Made by a program: the position numbers and the translations under genes. DNA of 64,000 bases from Membranipora membranacea (lineage: Eukaryota; Bryozoa; Gymnolaemata; Cheilostomatida; Membraniporidae): contig OU612066.1 in NCBI GenBank assembly GCA_914767715.1, positions 26,012,283 through 26,076,282 of the forward strand, read 5' to 3'. Below the pieces are notes generated by a model. That model ran no database searches. It was not told where the DNA came from and saw only the letters and a list, made by a program, of their open reading frames with translations. Below, in pieces: positions 1 to 12,769 of the stretch; positions within the stretch are counted from its first letter, which is position 1, and each line of letters starts with the position of its first letter.

Positions 1-3000
1 ATATGATTGGTGGAATAAATGGGCTAGCCTTAGAAAGAGATATGTTTCAAAAACTGCAGCTTGATCCAGCAGACAGCCAGATGATGAGTGGAAATTGACT
101 GGACTTTTTGATGCAATCTGTACAACACACATCCCCCCCCCCCCCCTCTTAAGCATTTAAAAGACAGAATTTGTCTCTGAAAAAAACAGCTAAGAATAAC
201 AATCAATACAACCACTCGCTTGGCAATATTGGCCCAGTCTGAGACAATATGTTACCATACCTGGTTCAAGTGATCAGCCCTGCCGAGGTATCCACTGTGC
301 AGCATGCAAGCCAATCTTGCCCTCTCCTGTCAATCTATTAGATGATTTTCGTTCGTCAGTCCAACGGTAGCATCGGAAAAAATCTGTTCCAGTCAATCTT
401 CGGATTTTTTCCATCCATGATTGATTGGTATTATTTAGCGGACAGAAGTTTCCCATCTGACGCAAACCTATGCAGTCTTGATTTGGATCTGGGCAAACAT
501 GCTTTCAAACACCCAACCTCCACCTGGAATTGCAGCAGGGAGTTATCTAATCAGCAGACTGGAGCAAGTCACTGTTGTCCCCAAACCTTTATACAGTGTG
601 ACTGCACACAAATTGCCATGGACAATGGAAAGAGGCATCAAAATGATCTGAACCAATGTTTTGAGGGTATCCTGATTTGCACTTTAGTGGGTAAGATTAT
701 CAGGCGAGGCTCAAATAGGTAAAACTGACAGAGCTGGGCATCAGACAGAGACCCTACCTGGAGAAAGGGGATATGCTCAATATACTTTAAGGTTAATTAA
801 ATGCTAGATTTTCATGTCACCATACATTAAATTTACAAGAGGAATTATATATATAGTGTTCCAGTTTTTTATTCAATTAAGATATACTGATAGCAGGTTC
901 TAGATTGAAAAATGTGATAAATTTATCCGAGGAGTTAAAGTAAAGACATCCAAGGAGTTGTCTTTAACTCCTTGATTTATCTAAATTTAAATTCGTAAAT
1001 ATTAAAATTCAACATATAGTTTCATATTCTAAAGAGAAGGTAGCTTTCGAACAAAACTTGCCTACCCTGATTTACATGGGCGAATTTTCATGGAAGGCTC
1101 CCAATGATTTCTGTTTTGAGAGTGGAACACAAAAATGCAACACAGATTATGACCCGGGACACCCAACTACAGATCAACAGCGGTACGATTCCACCGCACC
1201 TGGTTTAATATCTTCCTAAACATTTTTTATCTTTGGAGAATCCTTTGGTTAAAGAAGATGAAGCGTATTGGCACCTCTTAGTTATGGTTTTGGTTGTGCC
1301 CAGTTTGATAACTTTTGAAGGAGGGAAGGAAAGCTTTATTTGACAAAATTGTTTTGTTAGTGGTGACCTTTGCATGACAATGACATATCACATTTATTTA
1401 TATAACGGCCCCCTCTCGCTTATATTACACTTATATGATCCAAGAAGCTCTAATAAGAGAATAAACACCATTAGCAAGAAATGATGCCAACTCTTGTCTA
1501 CCAATTTTTACAGAGGTAAGGTCTTTTGGTTGTGAAATATTGCCATCTTTTAAATATCTCCACTCTGAAAAAAAAAAGATGCCATTGGTATTTGTTTATT
1601 TGACATTGAGATCGATGGGCATTACCATATCAATGTGATGTTAGTAGTAACTGTTTTGTAAGTTTTGAGGTTGCAACTAATCGGTATTTTTTGTGAATTT
1701 ATTTACTGTAATCTGAAGTTGTTTTCCCCTGATCTAAATTCAAAAACTATGTAATAAAATTGCAGAAAATTGGGTAGGATTACATGAATGATCTCTCTAA
1801 CTCCATTGCTTTTGTAAGTGTGGTCCTTATGATCGATCAATTGTTAATTTTCTTCTCCGAATGACCTACTTGAAATTTATTCTAGGGATATTTTACTCCC
1901 TGAAGAGAAAATACCTGTTACGTTAGGTGTAATGATGGACTATCATATTGAATAGGGTTTTTCATATTTTAGTTGTGTTGTGTTGTATGGGTCACGTAGT
2001 TTATGACCCTAGGATATCAAATATATTGTGTCTGACGTAGCGAAACTGTAAAATTGAAAAAGTAGTTTCCATTTAATTGTGGTTAAAAACAGGTGATATA
2101 ATGGGGTATTAAAACAGTTTTCAGCCATAACACGGCTATTAATGATGGCGAACCGGCGCAAAAATTGTACATCAACTAATTCTGGCATTAATTTTTTACA
2201 TTTGGCATGGAGATGGCAGCGTTTTTGGTAATTAGCTGGTCATTGTGCTACATTACCATGACCATTTCGATCAGCATGAAAAACTCGACCGGACAAAATT
2301 GACAAACCCTATCACAAAATTTCGTAAATGAAGTTGTATTTCATGCGACCATTTGCATAGGCTGCCACCTCACTATACGTTAAAATACTGCGCCCAGTAT
2401 CCAGTGGTCACGTAAGAAAATGTCATCTTACAATATAGCCTCAGAAATAGATACAGTTTTTTTTGTCACCCCCTGCCTGCAGAGATAGCTGTAACTTTTA
2501 CAGCTGTAGTGACTTATTTCCACAAGGTGTCATTAAGCGAAATGTTTGATGTATAATATAATAACGCATAATAATCCCACCGAAATCATAGTAGTTACAT
2601 ATTAAATATTTCTGTCTATTTCATTTCAAGATAAATGTGTAGAGCAGAATCAAATTATAATATTATAAGATTATCGCATTTGGCTTTTGATTCATAGACA
2701 GGGATCACAAATATACGGATTCATTCACAATAACATGCTTGTGGTATAGCCGTCTGTTGATTATCGTTTGTAGGATAGTTATCACCATGAATAATCATGT
2801 GACCACAGTAATTTACACGGGTAGGTAATAGATGGCAGGTCATAAATTAAATTTGTTCAGAGGGGCTGGAGATGAATGTTTGTTGTAACTCTGAGCTTTA
2901 TCTCCGCCAAGTTTAACTCTACCATTACCCTAATAACATGTCATGGTGGCCCAACATGACTTCTGAACTGTTGCGTAGGTTTACATTGATGGTAAGGTGA

Positions 3001-3106
3001 TAAAGAGTTTTCCAAGTCAAGCAGTTTTTACCATCATGCTTCTGTGGCACACTATTGAGTTATTGATGCAGAAATTGTTTGGTTCCACTCAGACACATTA
3101 TCGGAG

Positions 3107-3303
3107 CAAGTGATTATAGAAATATAAACACCGACAGTAACCAACTACGGAGCCGTTGACATCAGTTTAATAGGTATATATCAAATCTATACTAGTGTCA
3201 GCAGCTGTGCAGTGAGTTATACTTGGTGTCTAACCCATTCCCTCTGGCCTGCGGTCCAGTTCAGTGCTCTACACTGCTGGTACTGTTATAATACAAATAA
3301 AAT
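3107..3303 (-). repeat. Repeat core, inverted copy E
   Basis: The reverse complement of this segment matches, nearly base for base, the cores at about 22.1, 23.4, 25.9 and 27.25 kb: it runs from a TTATTTGTATTATAACAG-like start through CTGAACTGGACCGCAGGCC to CACTTG-like DNA. A second matching block, the reverse complement of TTGGCGGAGATAAAG, lies near 2893-2910, at the same spacing of about 200 bp as in the other copies. This is the only copy outside the TMF1 intron. Confidence 0.8.
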
Positions 3304-4369
3304 AACCGTACAATCAGAAGTAAAATGCTTCTTCTTCCAACTTGGTTCTTGGTTGCTCAAGCACATCCTGCCAAGGGTAGAGGTCGCCTACTGCGTTATA
3401 AACAATTTTGTTGATTTTTTTTTGTATAAATGTGTTTCTGTTATTTTAACACCGCTGAGACATACCTTGTGAGTCAAACCAACAAATTTTTTTTTATTTC
3501 TCGTTTTAATTTGATTTAAAATCTATGTCTGGTTTTGAAAGGTAACTGATAAAAAATAATATTGTGTGAGAAAATGTGAGAGAAAAATGTATACACCATG
3601 ATGATTACATAAACTCAGCCTGAACTGAGATATATGTGTATGTAACTGTAGGTCTATCATGTATTTATATATGCTTTACAATGCTTTCGCGAGAATACAA
3701 CATTTGGTATGGGTTGACTTTGTCTCCTCTGACATATATATACTTTTATTGGCATAAGCGTCATTTGTTGAGAAAGATTTTGGGAAAAAGCCAAAAAAAT
3801 AACTTTAAAAAAAAAACAAAGCAATAATTATTCAAACAAAAACGGAATAAAACAATTTAGACTGTTTTGGTATGTCATTGAAAGTGGAAGCATCTCATAG
3901 TTCAGGTAGTTTGTCTGGAAGTCTAGCTCACAGACTAATTGTAAATGGTGTTTATGAATCTTGTTACGCTGAGTGAAAGATCAGTATATGTAATATAACA
4001 GATAATGACGATATTAGTTTAAACATTCTGTTAGTAGCCTCCTGTATAACCCTAGTAGTCATCTGATTGTTGAGTCCCTTACGAGTGTACTCAAGCCCAA
4101 CTGATGTAAAGGTTATGTACCAGAGCTTCTACACACTAAAAAAACAAAAACACCACTTTGATGATATAAATGGGAATAATTAAACACATCAAATTTTTAA
4201 CTAATTAATCATTAATGATTACTTTATTATTATCGATCTCAATACATTGAAAGTGTATATAATTCATCTGATTTACAATAATAAAATATTTAAAGATAAA
4301 ATTTGTCTTGTAGGCATGCATGCAGAATGTTTGCTTTGCTTACCCTGTAGCATTTCAGCTTGGTTAACT

Positions 4370-4760
4370 CATGAGACTTCACATCTGTCAACATGATCTG
4401 AGAAGGTGAGATGTGGGTCAATTATTCCAAGGAGTTGGAAAGTTCTTATATCATCTATGCATCGTTCATTTATCTCGGTCGGTGGTGTTGTCGGTGGCGT
4501 CTTTAGATTCAATGTCACAGTTTTTGTTTTCGTAGTGTTCATAGTGAGTCCAATGGTTTCACTCCATAGATAAATGTCAGCGGCTGATGCTTGCAGGGAG
4601 TATACATTTTATTTTGAGATTGTTGAGTAAGCAGTTGTATTGTCTGCATATTTAATCAACAAACACATTCCATAATACAGGGCCAAGAAGGTTCCCTTTT
4701 GGAACACCAATGTTCACTGGTTTCGAAACCGACCCTAAATTTTACTCCTTACTAATATGA
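4370..4760 (-). pseudogene. Broken non-LTR reverse transcriptase
   Basis: Read on the minus strand in changing frames, this segment gives the order of motifs expected in a LINE-type reverse transcriptase. First is GVPKGNLLGPVLWNVFVD, like the GVPQGS..GPLLF motif. Then comes LIKYADNTTAYST, a form of the catalytic YADD box in which the second aspartate is asparagine. Next is a stretch with TMNTTKTKT, like the N..KTK motif, and last FQLLGIIDPHLTFSDHV, like the LGV.ID..L....H motif. Stops and frame changes separate the pieces, and the catalytic box is damaged, so it is a dead fragment. The domain assignment rests on motif order. I cannot name the clade (CR1, jockey or other). The adjoining 4790-5410 contains two weakly similar stretches that may be further debris. 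Confidence 0.75.
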
Positions 4761-6632
4761 CAAGGCCGAATTCCAACCTATGAGTTCTGCCTTGCCTGAG
4801 CTGTTCCCTTTCAAACATTATATTCCTATTGAGGGTTAACCAGGTAATGGATTATTAGTCGCACACACCTCCCCCCCCCCTCCCAGTTTTCTTGTTTATA
4901 AAAAAATACTGAGTTTTTTACACCTAAAGAGCTCATTTTTTCTAAAGCAATGTGACAACGCTCAGTTGTTTAATGCAGTACTGTGTTATGCTTTGTAATT
5001 TTACTAACTTTTAACAAGGCCTTTGATACTCATATTTGGTAGTTGTCTTATCTCGGCTCAGGCATTGTCAAATACCGGCGGCGGTCACCTATTCACGAGA
5101 TATTCCCAATACTACAATCAAAATAACTGAAAAGATTCTAGACGTCTTTCCCTCAATTCCTACCATCTCGCCCAAAAAACTGCTGAGGTAATTGTATTTG
5201 TCAGTGTATGAAAAGTGATTTGAGTTCATGTGAGGTTTGTTAGGATCGAGCCAATTTTTCCCTTTTTGAGGTAAAGAGGCCAAATTTCCACCTATAAAGT
5301 TCTTTCCCTTCTCATGCTGTTGCCCATTAACATACTGCATTCACTTTCACCATCGTATTCCCTTACTTATTAGTGGTCAATCAGGAAATAGCGTATTAGT
5401 CACCGCCCTCTTTAAAGGGTCCCCAGTTATCTTCTTGATCTTTGAATACAATTTACAACTTTCACTATGAACTTTTGGCATGGGTTTCAATGCAAATACA
5501 GCAAGCCTGTTGATGATTAAAAATGACTTTGGTGGCGTGTACCATGAGCTGTTAATGGGTAATGGTATCAACAAACAACTGAAGCAAAAAGAATCGGATG
5601 GCCCTGTTCGTTCAAATTGTTGTGTTGAATTACCTTTGTCTAAACATTCAACTGTGTTACCGGAGATTTTTCGAGCGATCTGATGAGACCATACTTTTGC
5701 AAAGCCTTATACAAGCCATAAAGGAGTCAGATGGGTCCTTTTGCTGTAAAAACACAATGCAGTCGCACAATTGATCTACTTATTCGGTAATCAAAAAATT
5801 GACCTATATGCTGAAAGAAAAATGTTTCCGAAAATCTAAATTTGTATTACAATTAAAAATTATGTAACAATATATTTAAATATAAAAACCTGATTGATCA
5901 CAATGGAATTCAGTTTTAGGAAGAGAGGTTTCATAAAATATGCAGCTATTTTGTTTTCACAAAAAGAATCCACAAATATATCGTTTCTTTTTATTTCAAT
6001 GATATAATTATAATGAAATATTATATGAATTTTAAATATCAGATTTAAATCCCTCTCAATTATGGTCCCATAACCTAGGTCATAAGAGGCCTATGATATT
6101 ACTTTTCTTCGTTTCTATCCTAATTTCCCTGGCTGTTCCCTGCCAGACCCAAAATTGTGATTTGCTCCAATGACAGCATAATATATGAAAAATTGCAAAT
6201 TCGTGGTCTCATCTGTTCAGCGCCCCCTATAACAATGGACAACTCCTGACACAACCCAAAGGTCAGGTGTTGATAGCAATGCAATATCACTGTTCTAGAA
6301 GGCCTGTATACTACCTGTTCTGTTGTTTGCCTGTTCTGTTGTTTGCCTGTCCAGTGTGGTACCCATATCTGAGTAAAGTTTTCAGAGCACGTGCACAAGA
6401 ATTGTTTTTTTCATAGGCGACTATGATGAAAGACTTTCCCAACTCAACATTGAGGAGCACAGCGTACATCTAAATGTATCATGTCTAATTCATGTATCCT
6501 AAGTCCAATCCTAAAATGATCATGTGAATTACTTCAGCTTTATCAGAAATTTGGCCATAATTCCATTCCTTCTTATTTCACACGACCTAATTTGTCATGA
6601 TTCAATGCTCGATGAATATTATAAAGTACATA

Positions 6633-6645
6633 TATATATATATAT
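6633..6645. repeat. TA dinucleotide run
   Basis: A short uninterrupted (TA)n tract in AT-rich intergenic DNA. Confidence 0.8.
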
Positions 6646-7866
6646 CTTCATGAGTATTTAACATTATCCAGTCACCATGAGTGACAAGAAAAAATTTTGC
6701 AGCTTAAATTTTGCAATTAATTACTTGTAGTAGGTGATGGTTTTAGATTACGGAGTAGACAATCACAGTACTCCTTTGAGACAAATAATAATTATGTGGA
6801 TGCTGCTTCTAAATCAAATTTTTATTTACCCCAATTGTTTTCTGCACCTGTGAAATTTACATAGAATAATATGCATAAACATGGAGTCAATCTGCAGGTT
6901 CAGAGTTACAATAGAATTGGATGATGTTTGAAGCAGTAACATCACAAAGACGGATATCTTATCCTCGTTACTCCGTACTTTGGTATCAATATTTTTGGTC
7001 TAAAATAGCATTTTAGTATAGTGTCGTCTGTCTCAGAGACTATCTCTTCTATTCTATGAGATTTATCAGTAACGGTAAGGCACTGAGAAAACAACCACAC
7101 AAACCACATCGGAAAAAACTACAAATTTACGGCCATCAACTAATCAATATCAATTGTCGAGCGTTGTGGTTGAAACAAGAATTTTGAATAAGCAAGTATG
7201 ACTCAAATGGCGCAATATTGTTGAGCTTTTTGTCTAGAAACTTCTACATCTCTACAAAATACTAGAACAATCCTTGTTAATCATCATTGAACATTATTTA
7301 TTCATGAGTGATTTTTTTATTGCGTTGTGTAGTGCATCGATTGTCAAAAGCTTTTCAAAAGAGTCAATAGTTATATAGCGGGCATTATTGACATTAGATC
7401 TTATCTGTAAAGCAGACATACCATAATACCGTAACAACGAAGTTTATATAGACATATTGTTTTCAGTTCTATGGAACATGATGCATAAATAAATTTGAAT
7501 AGAATTTAACACTTCATGCAATGGTTATCAGTTTTTCGTAAGTGCCATTGGCTAATCAACAAAGGGTGTTGAGTTCATGGAAACTTTTTATCGAATCATG
7601 ACAACCGATCAATAGTCTGTTTCAAAAATCAGTACTCAGTATCCGGCAAGGTGTTAGGCAGTCAACACTGAAAGTATTGCAGCAGTTGCGACTGGGGATT
7701 ACCCCCCCCCCCCACTCACATTGTGTGGTTCTAAAGTTAGCACCGCACCTTGTGCCTAGAGTATGTGTCGCCATATATTCTGCGTTCAACCACTCTGTTG
7801 TTTTATAAGGATATTTACAAACATCATTTAGATCTTTTCACTAAAACAAGATATTCCTCATCACAG

Positions 7867-8059
7867 GTGAGTATTTGAAAGAACTAAACTCCCAACTAAT
7901 TATTGCTTTGAACTAATCTGTAGTTGGGGATTTAGTAAAACACTCTGCCTGAAACCTAAAGTATTATCAAATTAAAGAATGTGATGACTGCAGCTTTGGT
8001 TATAGGAATTGTATGGTATTACTTGAAAATTGCATTAGACCTTTTGTTCTTTATTGCAG
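7867..8059 (+). other. Probable 5' UTR intron of the trypsin-like gene
   Basis: CACAG|GTGAGT at 7866/7867 is a near-ideal splice donor. TTTATTGCAG ending at 8059, after a T-rich tract, is a near-ideal acceptor, and the first ATG lies two bases downstream. If this intron is removed, the upstream in-frame ATG at 7984 and the hydrophobic stretch it would add belong to the intron and not to the protein. RNA evidence would settle it. Confidence 0.6.
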
Positions 8060-8061
8060 AT

Positions 8062-10525
8062 ATGGCTCAACAATTATTATCGATGTTGATGCTATCATCT
8101 ACTTTGGCAAAAAACTATGTACGCAACTGCTCAAGAAATAAACTTGCCATAGAGAATGTTCTAAATAGAATCAAGATTCACTGCAACTCAATCGCACACT
8201 CACTCGGAGACTCCTCAGAGAACCTAATAAAATTCTTCAACTCGATACAGGACCTTGAGCATTACATTTTCACAAAGGCTGGTAAAACCGTAGATATTAC
8301 ACATCTGCAAGATCACCTTGATGTTTGTCATACGCAGCTGCGTGTACTCCTCAATGAAACAATGTTCATGATTGACAAGAACCGAGGAAATCTCACACCA
8401 CCAAGCTTTCACACCATAATTTTGTTGACCGGCGATCTTCGTATCATTCAGGGATTGTTTATTAAAGAAGACCAAAATGAATTCCATCCTATTGATCTCC
8501 ACAAACACGAAAGGTTAGAGGCAGATGATTTCATCATGCTCATTGAACGCAGACAGAAAAGTTTAATCGATAGAAGCCAGCTGGCCATTTCTCCTTCAGT
8601 TTTTACTCCAGCAACCTGTGATTCGGAACTCTCTGTGACAATGTCTGACCAACATTTTATGGTTCTTTCCAAGGATCTGGGAACCTTTTATAGATGTCAG
8701 CTTGCTCAAATTTTCACTTTCAATCAGCAATTGAGCATTATTTTGAAAGATTTACAACACCATGTAAAAGAAGTACAACAAGGCCTCATCCATCTCGAAC
8801 CGTCCGTCAGTTTCAAGCTTGACTATCTTTTATCCAATCTGAATGTTCAAATGAACACATTCTTAGATACTCAAGATTTCCGTCCTGTATTCTCTCCAGA
8901 TATGACCAGTCCAGATAATATCGAAAGTGCCCAGCAAACCTATGCGGACCGTGCCCCCCATGTAAGTGATCATCCTACGGAAACTAATGGACCGGACCCT
9001 ATTAAGAAAGAAGAAGTCAACCATGCCCAAGTCCAAAGTGACAACGACTTTGAGGCGCTTCTTAATTCAGTAGAGTCAGCAAGACAACCCGTCAAGTATG
9101 CTCAACCTTCAAAGGAACTTCTGGAGGCACTCAAAAGGCGCTGTGGTGAAGAGGAAATTCCAGACGCTGCCTGGTCGCATTCAACTACATCAAACAGCGG
9201 CATCAATGTCCACGGAAAAGGAATAACAGCAGAGAAGAAGCAGAGACTAGAAGCTGAGCTCAACAAACGCTTTCCTGAGTATCAGTTTAAATTTGCGGAC
9301 TCAGACACTGCTTCAAACAATCTAAGCTGTATTGTTTATCAGAAAACATGCAACAAAGAACATCAAGAGGTACATTGGTTTAAAAATGCCAAAGCTACAT
9401 GTGAGTTGATCCTGAAGGGTAATCAGCCTCATAAAGGCGGAAGAGTGTCTTTTTTTGCTGTGACATCCGCTCATCTGCTTCTGTACAAAAAGGAAATGTG
9501 CGAGCTAGAGAAATATGACGAGAATTTCCATCTGAAATTGCAAAGTTGTCGCGATAAAGTCCAGAAGCGAATAGACAAGTTTGTTTACACTGCTGCAGCG
9601 GGCCCTGACTCCCCCATTCAAGTTCACCTCTGCAACCCTCCACTTGTCTCTTATCGAAACTTAAAGTACACACATGATGACAGGTCTTATGACTTTATGA
9701 TGGATATTGCGTTGATTCCAATCGAAGTGGATAACAGAGAGTTGCTTCGTAGATTAGTGAATTCAGCTGAAATATGTCAACTGGCATCGATCCTCAACTT
9801 AAACCAGGCTCATCTTCTAATGTTGACAAATTGTAACCCACCCAAACAGATTTACGCAAATGACAGAACAGGACAACTTCTCCCTATCGAGCGACCGGTG
9901 GATGACGGTAATGATATTCCATCAAGAGGGCTACATATACCATTCAAACTTGATGAAGGGTGAGCAGAAATTTGATGTTCTTTGTGGTTAGCTTCGGTGA
10001 TTGATTTCACCTTCAGGATAGATAGGTACAAATCAGTTATACGCTATCCATACTCATATTTTTAAAGTAATAGACCACCCGAGGGTACTGAAAGCTGGTA
10101 CCATCGATCTGAAATACTCCCCAATTAGGACTACTGTGGCACAAACCGCCTGGCATTGCATAGCATGCGTGCTAACTGATTGCATCATCTCACCAGCCCG
10201 GTGATGCTGTGATACATTATATTTATATTTCTGTATGATATGTAACTTTTCATCTCGATTTCTTTATAGATGCCTGCCGTTTGAGGAAGGACACAGCGGC
10301 AGTCTAATCTACATTAAAGCAAATGATGTGAAAAGCGCCATAGGGATATTAAAAGGTCGACGCCCCTCTGATCCAAATGTGTATGAGGCAATCGTACTAC
10401 AAGCAGCACTTGATGATATTCAACACGATTACAGGCATCTCGTTCAAGACCTGAGTCTCCTACAACCAGGTGAAACACTCGCTCGACAATCAGGCCCTAT
10501 CCCCTCAGGAAGATGCTCAACATGA
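8062..10525 (+). CDS. Trypsin-like protease-fold protein with helical N-terminal half
   Basis: Two coding exons, 8062-9959 and 10270-10525, join across GAAGG|GTGAGC and TTTATAG|A and give about 717 residues. I chose the ATG at 8062 because it follows a strong acceptor; an in-frame ATG at 7984 would add a hydrophobic helix. Residues 1 to about 280 look helical. Residues 290-420 are polar and probably disordered. From about residue 440 the order of motifs matches a trypsin fold: AVTSAHLLL (His471, compare TAAHC), MDIALIPIE (Asp548, compare DIAL) and EEGHSGSLIY (Ser642, compare GDSGG). His-Asp spacing is wider than in trypsin and Asp-Ser spacing is similar. The serine box lies in the second exon. 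There is no signal peptide from this start and no obvious zymogen activation site, so an intracellular enzyme or pseudo-enzyme is the inference. I do not recognise a named family. Confidence 0.75.
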
Positions 10526-11617
10526 TTCAGTACGCATATATTCATTTACACCTCTCAATGCTCAACTAAGGGTTACATCAGCTGCCATCGGCTGTCATCA
10601 GCAATGCAATGTGATGATTCAACCCAAAGCATAATCTCAATGATTGTCATTCTATAATTATGAAAAACTCAAGTTGTGCCAAACCCAAAAGTTTTGTTTT
10701 TTCAGAGTGCCATCTCCTTCAGTTCTTGTAGCTCAGACCTCTTTTAATTCATTTAAGACTTTCTTCTTAAATAAATCCCTAGCGTCTGCTTAAGATTCAT
10801 TTCAGTGTCATTTTCGGAATGATTTTTTGACTATTCAAAACTTCACATACACGTTTTTTGCCAATGGCGTTACATCACATTTCATCAACCACAACACTTT
10901 CAGCCATTACGTTACACTGACTTCTCCTCTTATGAGGGTGCCTATGCAAGACATCAGATTTTACACAAACTTTGATAGTTTCACTTCCTTCAATAAATTT
11001 TTAGATCAAAATAATACCCCGCTTTTTATAGCCATAGACGGGTGGTTGTCAAGTGACTCGTAAAAATGTTATGAGCTGTTTGAGTCTTTTCATCTCATAC
11101 AATGAAGCGTTTGTCGTCCTTTTGTTTGAATAGGCGAGCAAAATCAATATCGGCAATAGCTAAGTCAGTGAATAGAAATCGATATATTACATGTTGGAAT
11201 TCCATTTGCAGTGAAGTTTACCAGTTTGCCGGTGGACTTCCCCTCCTATTGATTCAATCGTTTTGAGACCAAAACTGATTCCTTACCAACCAGCTGATGT
11301 CAAGAGCCGAGGGGTGGTTCAAGTTGGTGTTATTATTGATGGTAAGGATGCTGAAAGCATAATCGTAACCTAGGATATAAGTAAGCACAGGAGGTTATCC
11401 TAACGATAGCTAAAAAAAGTTAAAATTCCCCTGTTAACCTCATAGGCCAGCAAAATTAATACGGGAGCTTTGTCGATAGGATCATACTGTAATACCTCAT
11501 CTATAAGGCACCGGCCTTAATATGTGAAGCACCTCCCTCGGAAAAAACTAAAAATGCTCCAGTTATAATGCACCCCACAGCTATGAGGGACCACTTTGAA
11601 AAAAAACTCACCTCGAT

Positions 11618-11690
11618 GAGATACAAACCCGCACATTCTAAGTTACAACGTCTTTCGCTCTACACACTGAGCTATTCAGCTTCACTTACA
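11618..11690 (-). pseudogene. tRNA-like relic or SINE head
   Basis: On the minus strand the sequence TAGCTCAGTGTGTAGAGCG fits the tRNA A box (TRGCTCAGNNGGTAGAGC). It is followed at roughly the right distance by GCGGGTTTGTATC, a decayed B box (GGTTCGANTCC). The anticodon arm does not fold cleanly and the acceptor ends do not pair well. It is therefore a tRNA pseudogene or the head of a tRNA-derived SINE. Confidence 0.4.
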
Positions 11691-12346
11691 CTTTACGGAT
11701 TTGGTCCAACATAAATATAAAAATGATTCAAATGATAGCCACGGCTATATGCTCCTCTCTTATAGGCGCCTTCATTTATTAGACACGCGACTTTTAGGTG
11801 AGGTATTACGGTATGAAAATAGGATTCATGATAGAACAGGGGGGAGGAGTTTAAATAAGATCCACAAAGATGACCCTACTGTCGTCGTGATGGAGGCTGG
11901 TACTGACCGACTGTCATAGCTATTTTTGTTTAGGGTTCCTTGGTTCTCTAGTTCGCATGATCAATGTGATGGTAATGACTCATCAATTTCAAAACTAAGG
12001 TAATCCTTGTGTAAAGTTTTGTTTTATTTCAGCCCTTGAATTGTTAAGAAATTTTTATCAAAACTTCACCTATGGCCTGTAATATCCACTCTTAGAATAT
12101 TAGCAAAATGCTGATAACATCAAACAAGTAACTCTTTATCAGCCAACGGACACTTTATATAACCCTTAGTCAGTGCTATCAGAAGAGACTTTATATAACT
12201 CATAGTCTCTGCTCAGTATGTGGTGAAACATTAAAGTGATTGATAGACACGTCTCTTAAATTTTTATCTTATGTCACATGAATATTGTACACATTCTCAA
12301 CGAGCTACCAATTTTATATCTCCTCTCGGATGCAGAGCTTTTGTAG

Positions 12347-12383
12347 ATCGCTTCTCGGCTTATAGGCATAGATCAAAGTGTCA
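12347..12383 (+). pseudogene. U2 snRNA 5'-end-like fragment
   Basis: The segment opens with ATCGCTTCTCGGC, the canonical first 13 bases of metazoan U2. After a diverged block at the stem I position, ATCAAAGTGT matches again at the expected spacing; this covers the branch-point-pairing neighbourhood. The sequence after 12383 no longer follows U2: the GTAGTA that pairs with the intron branch site and the Sm site are absent. It therefore looks like a truncated pseudogene, not a working snRNA. Confidence 0.5.
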
Positions 12384-12769
12384 CTGCCAATGGGCGATTA
12401 GTGCCTGCTTAAGTTTCTGGCCGCTTGATGTACACTGAAGTTCTCAGGAGGTCATCTATGGCCTCACCTCTAGGATGCATTCTAGTTTTCAAGGATGTAT
12501 CACACTCTCAGTACGAGGATTTAGGGCAACTTGCCGCCCTCATTAGGGTCAGCCCAACCTCTGTTTTGTCATAAACAGGGCAGAGCAATTGTGGCCTCTC
12601 CAGCCTTTCTTGAAATCCCATAATAAGTAGAGGAATCGGCTAAGGGATGCGCAAGCTAACATGCATTAAACTATGGCTGGTGAAAGCTGCATACCATAGA
12701 CTTGCAGATGTCACCAATCTGTTGGAGTTTGTGTATGTACTGCTACAGGTCTGGTTTTTCCCATAACTG

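Larger units (their letters stand above)
1..7860. other. Intergenic region upstream of the trypsin-like gene
   Basis: I find no supported gene here. Open frames are short and none gives a recognisable protein or a plausible chain of exons. The stretch contains a C-run near 130-147, a broken reverse transcriptase at about 4370-4760 and an inverted copy of the 22-27 kb repeat near 3107-3303 (both listed separately), further C-runs near 4868 and 7700, and a short TA run near 6633-6645. The rest is AT-rich DNA in which I see nothing. Confidence 0.6.
10526..12769. other. 3' flank of the trypsin-like gene and intergenic DNA
   Basis: The first few hundred bases after the stop are presumably 3' UTR; AATAAA-like sequence occurs near 10770. 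Beyond that I see a tRNA-like relic (about 11618-11690) and a U2-like fragment (12347-12383), listed separately. A frame at about 11230-11345 gives a few dozen unbroken residues with plausible splice sites, but I cannot connect it to a gene. Confidence 0.5.

Noticed and set aside
342-722. 126-residue plus-strand open frame
   Set aside because: Residue composition and lack of splice partners look random; nothing recognisable on either strand.
7984-8061. N-terminal membrane helix for the trypsin-like protein
   Set aside because: The frame is open, but a strong donor at 7867 and acceptor at 8059 make this stretch intronic; I kept ATG 8062 and noted the alternative.
11230-11345. Possible exon ending in VQVGVIID before a GTAAGG donor
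   Set aside because: No partner exons or recognisable family; the frame is short and acceptor choice is arbitrary.
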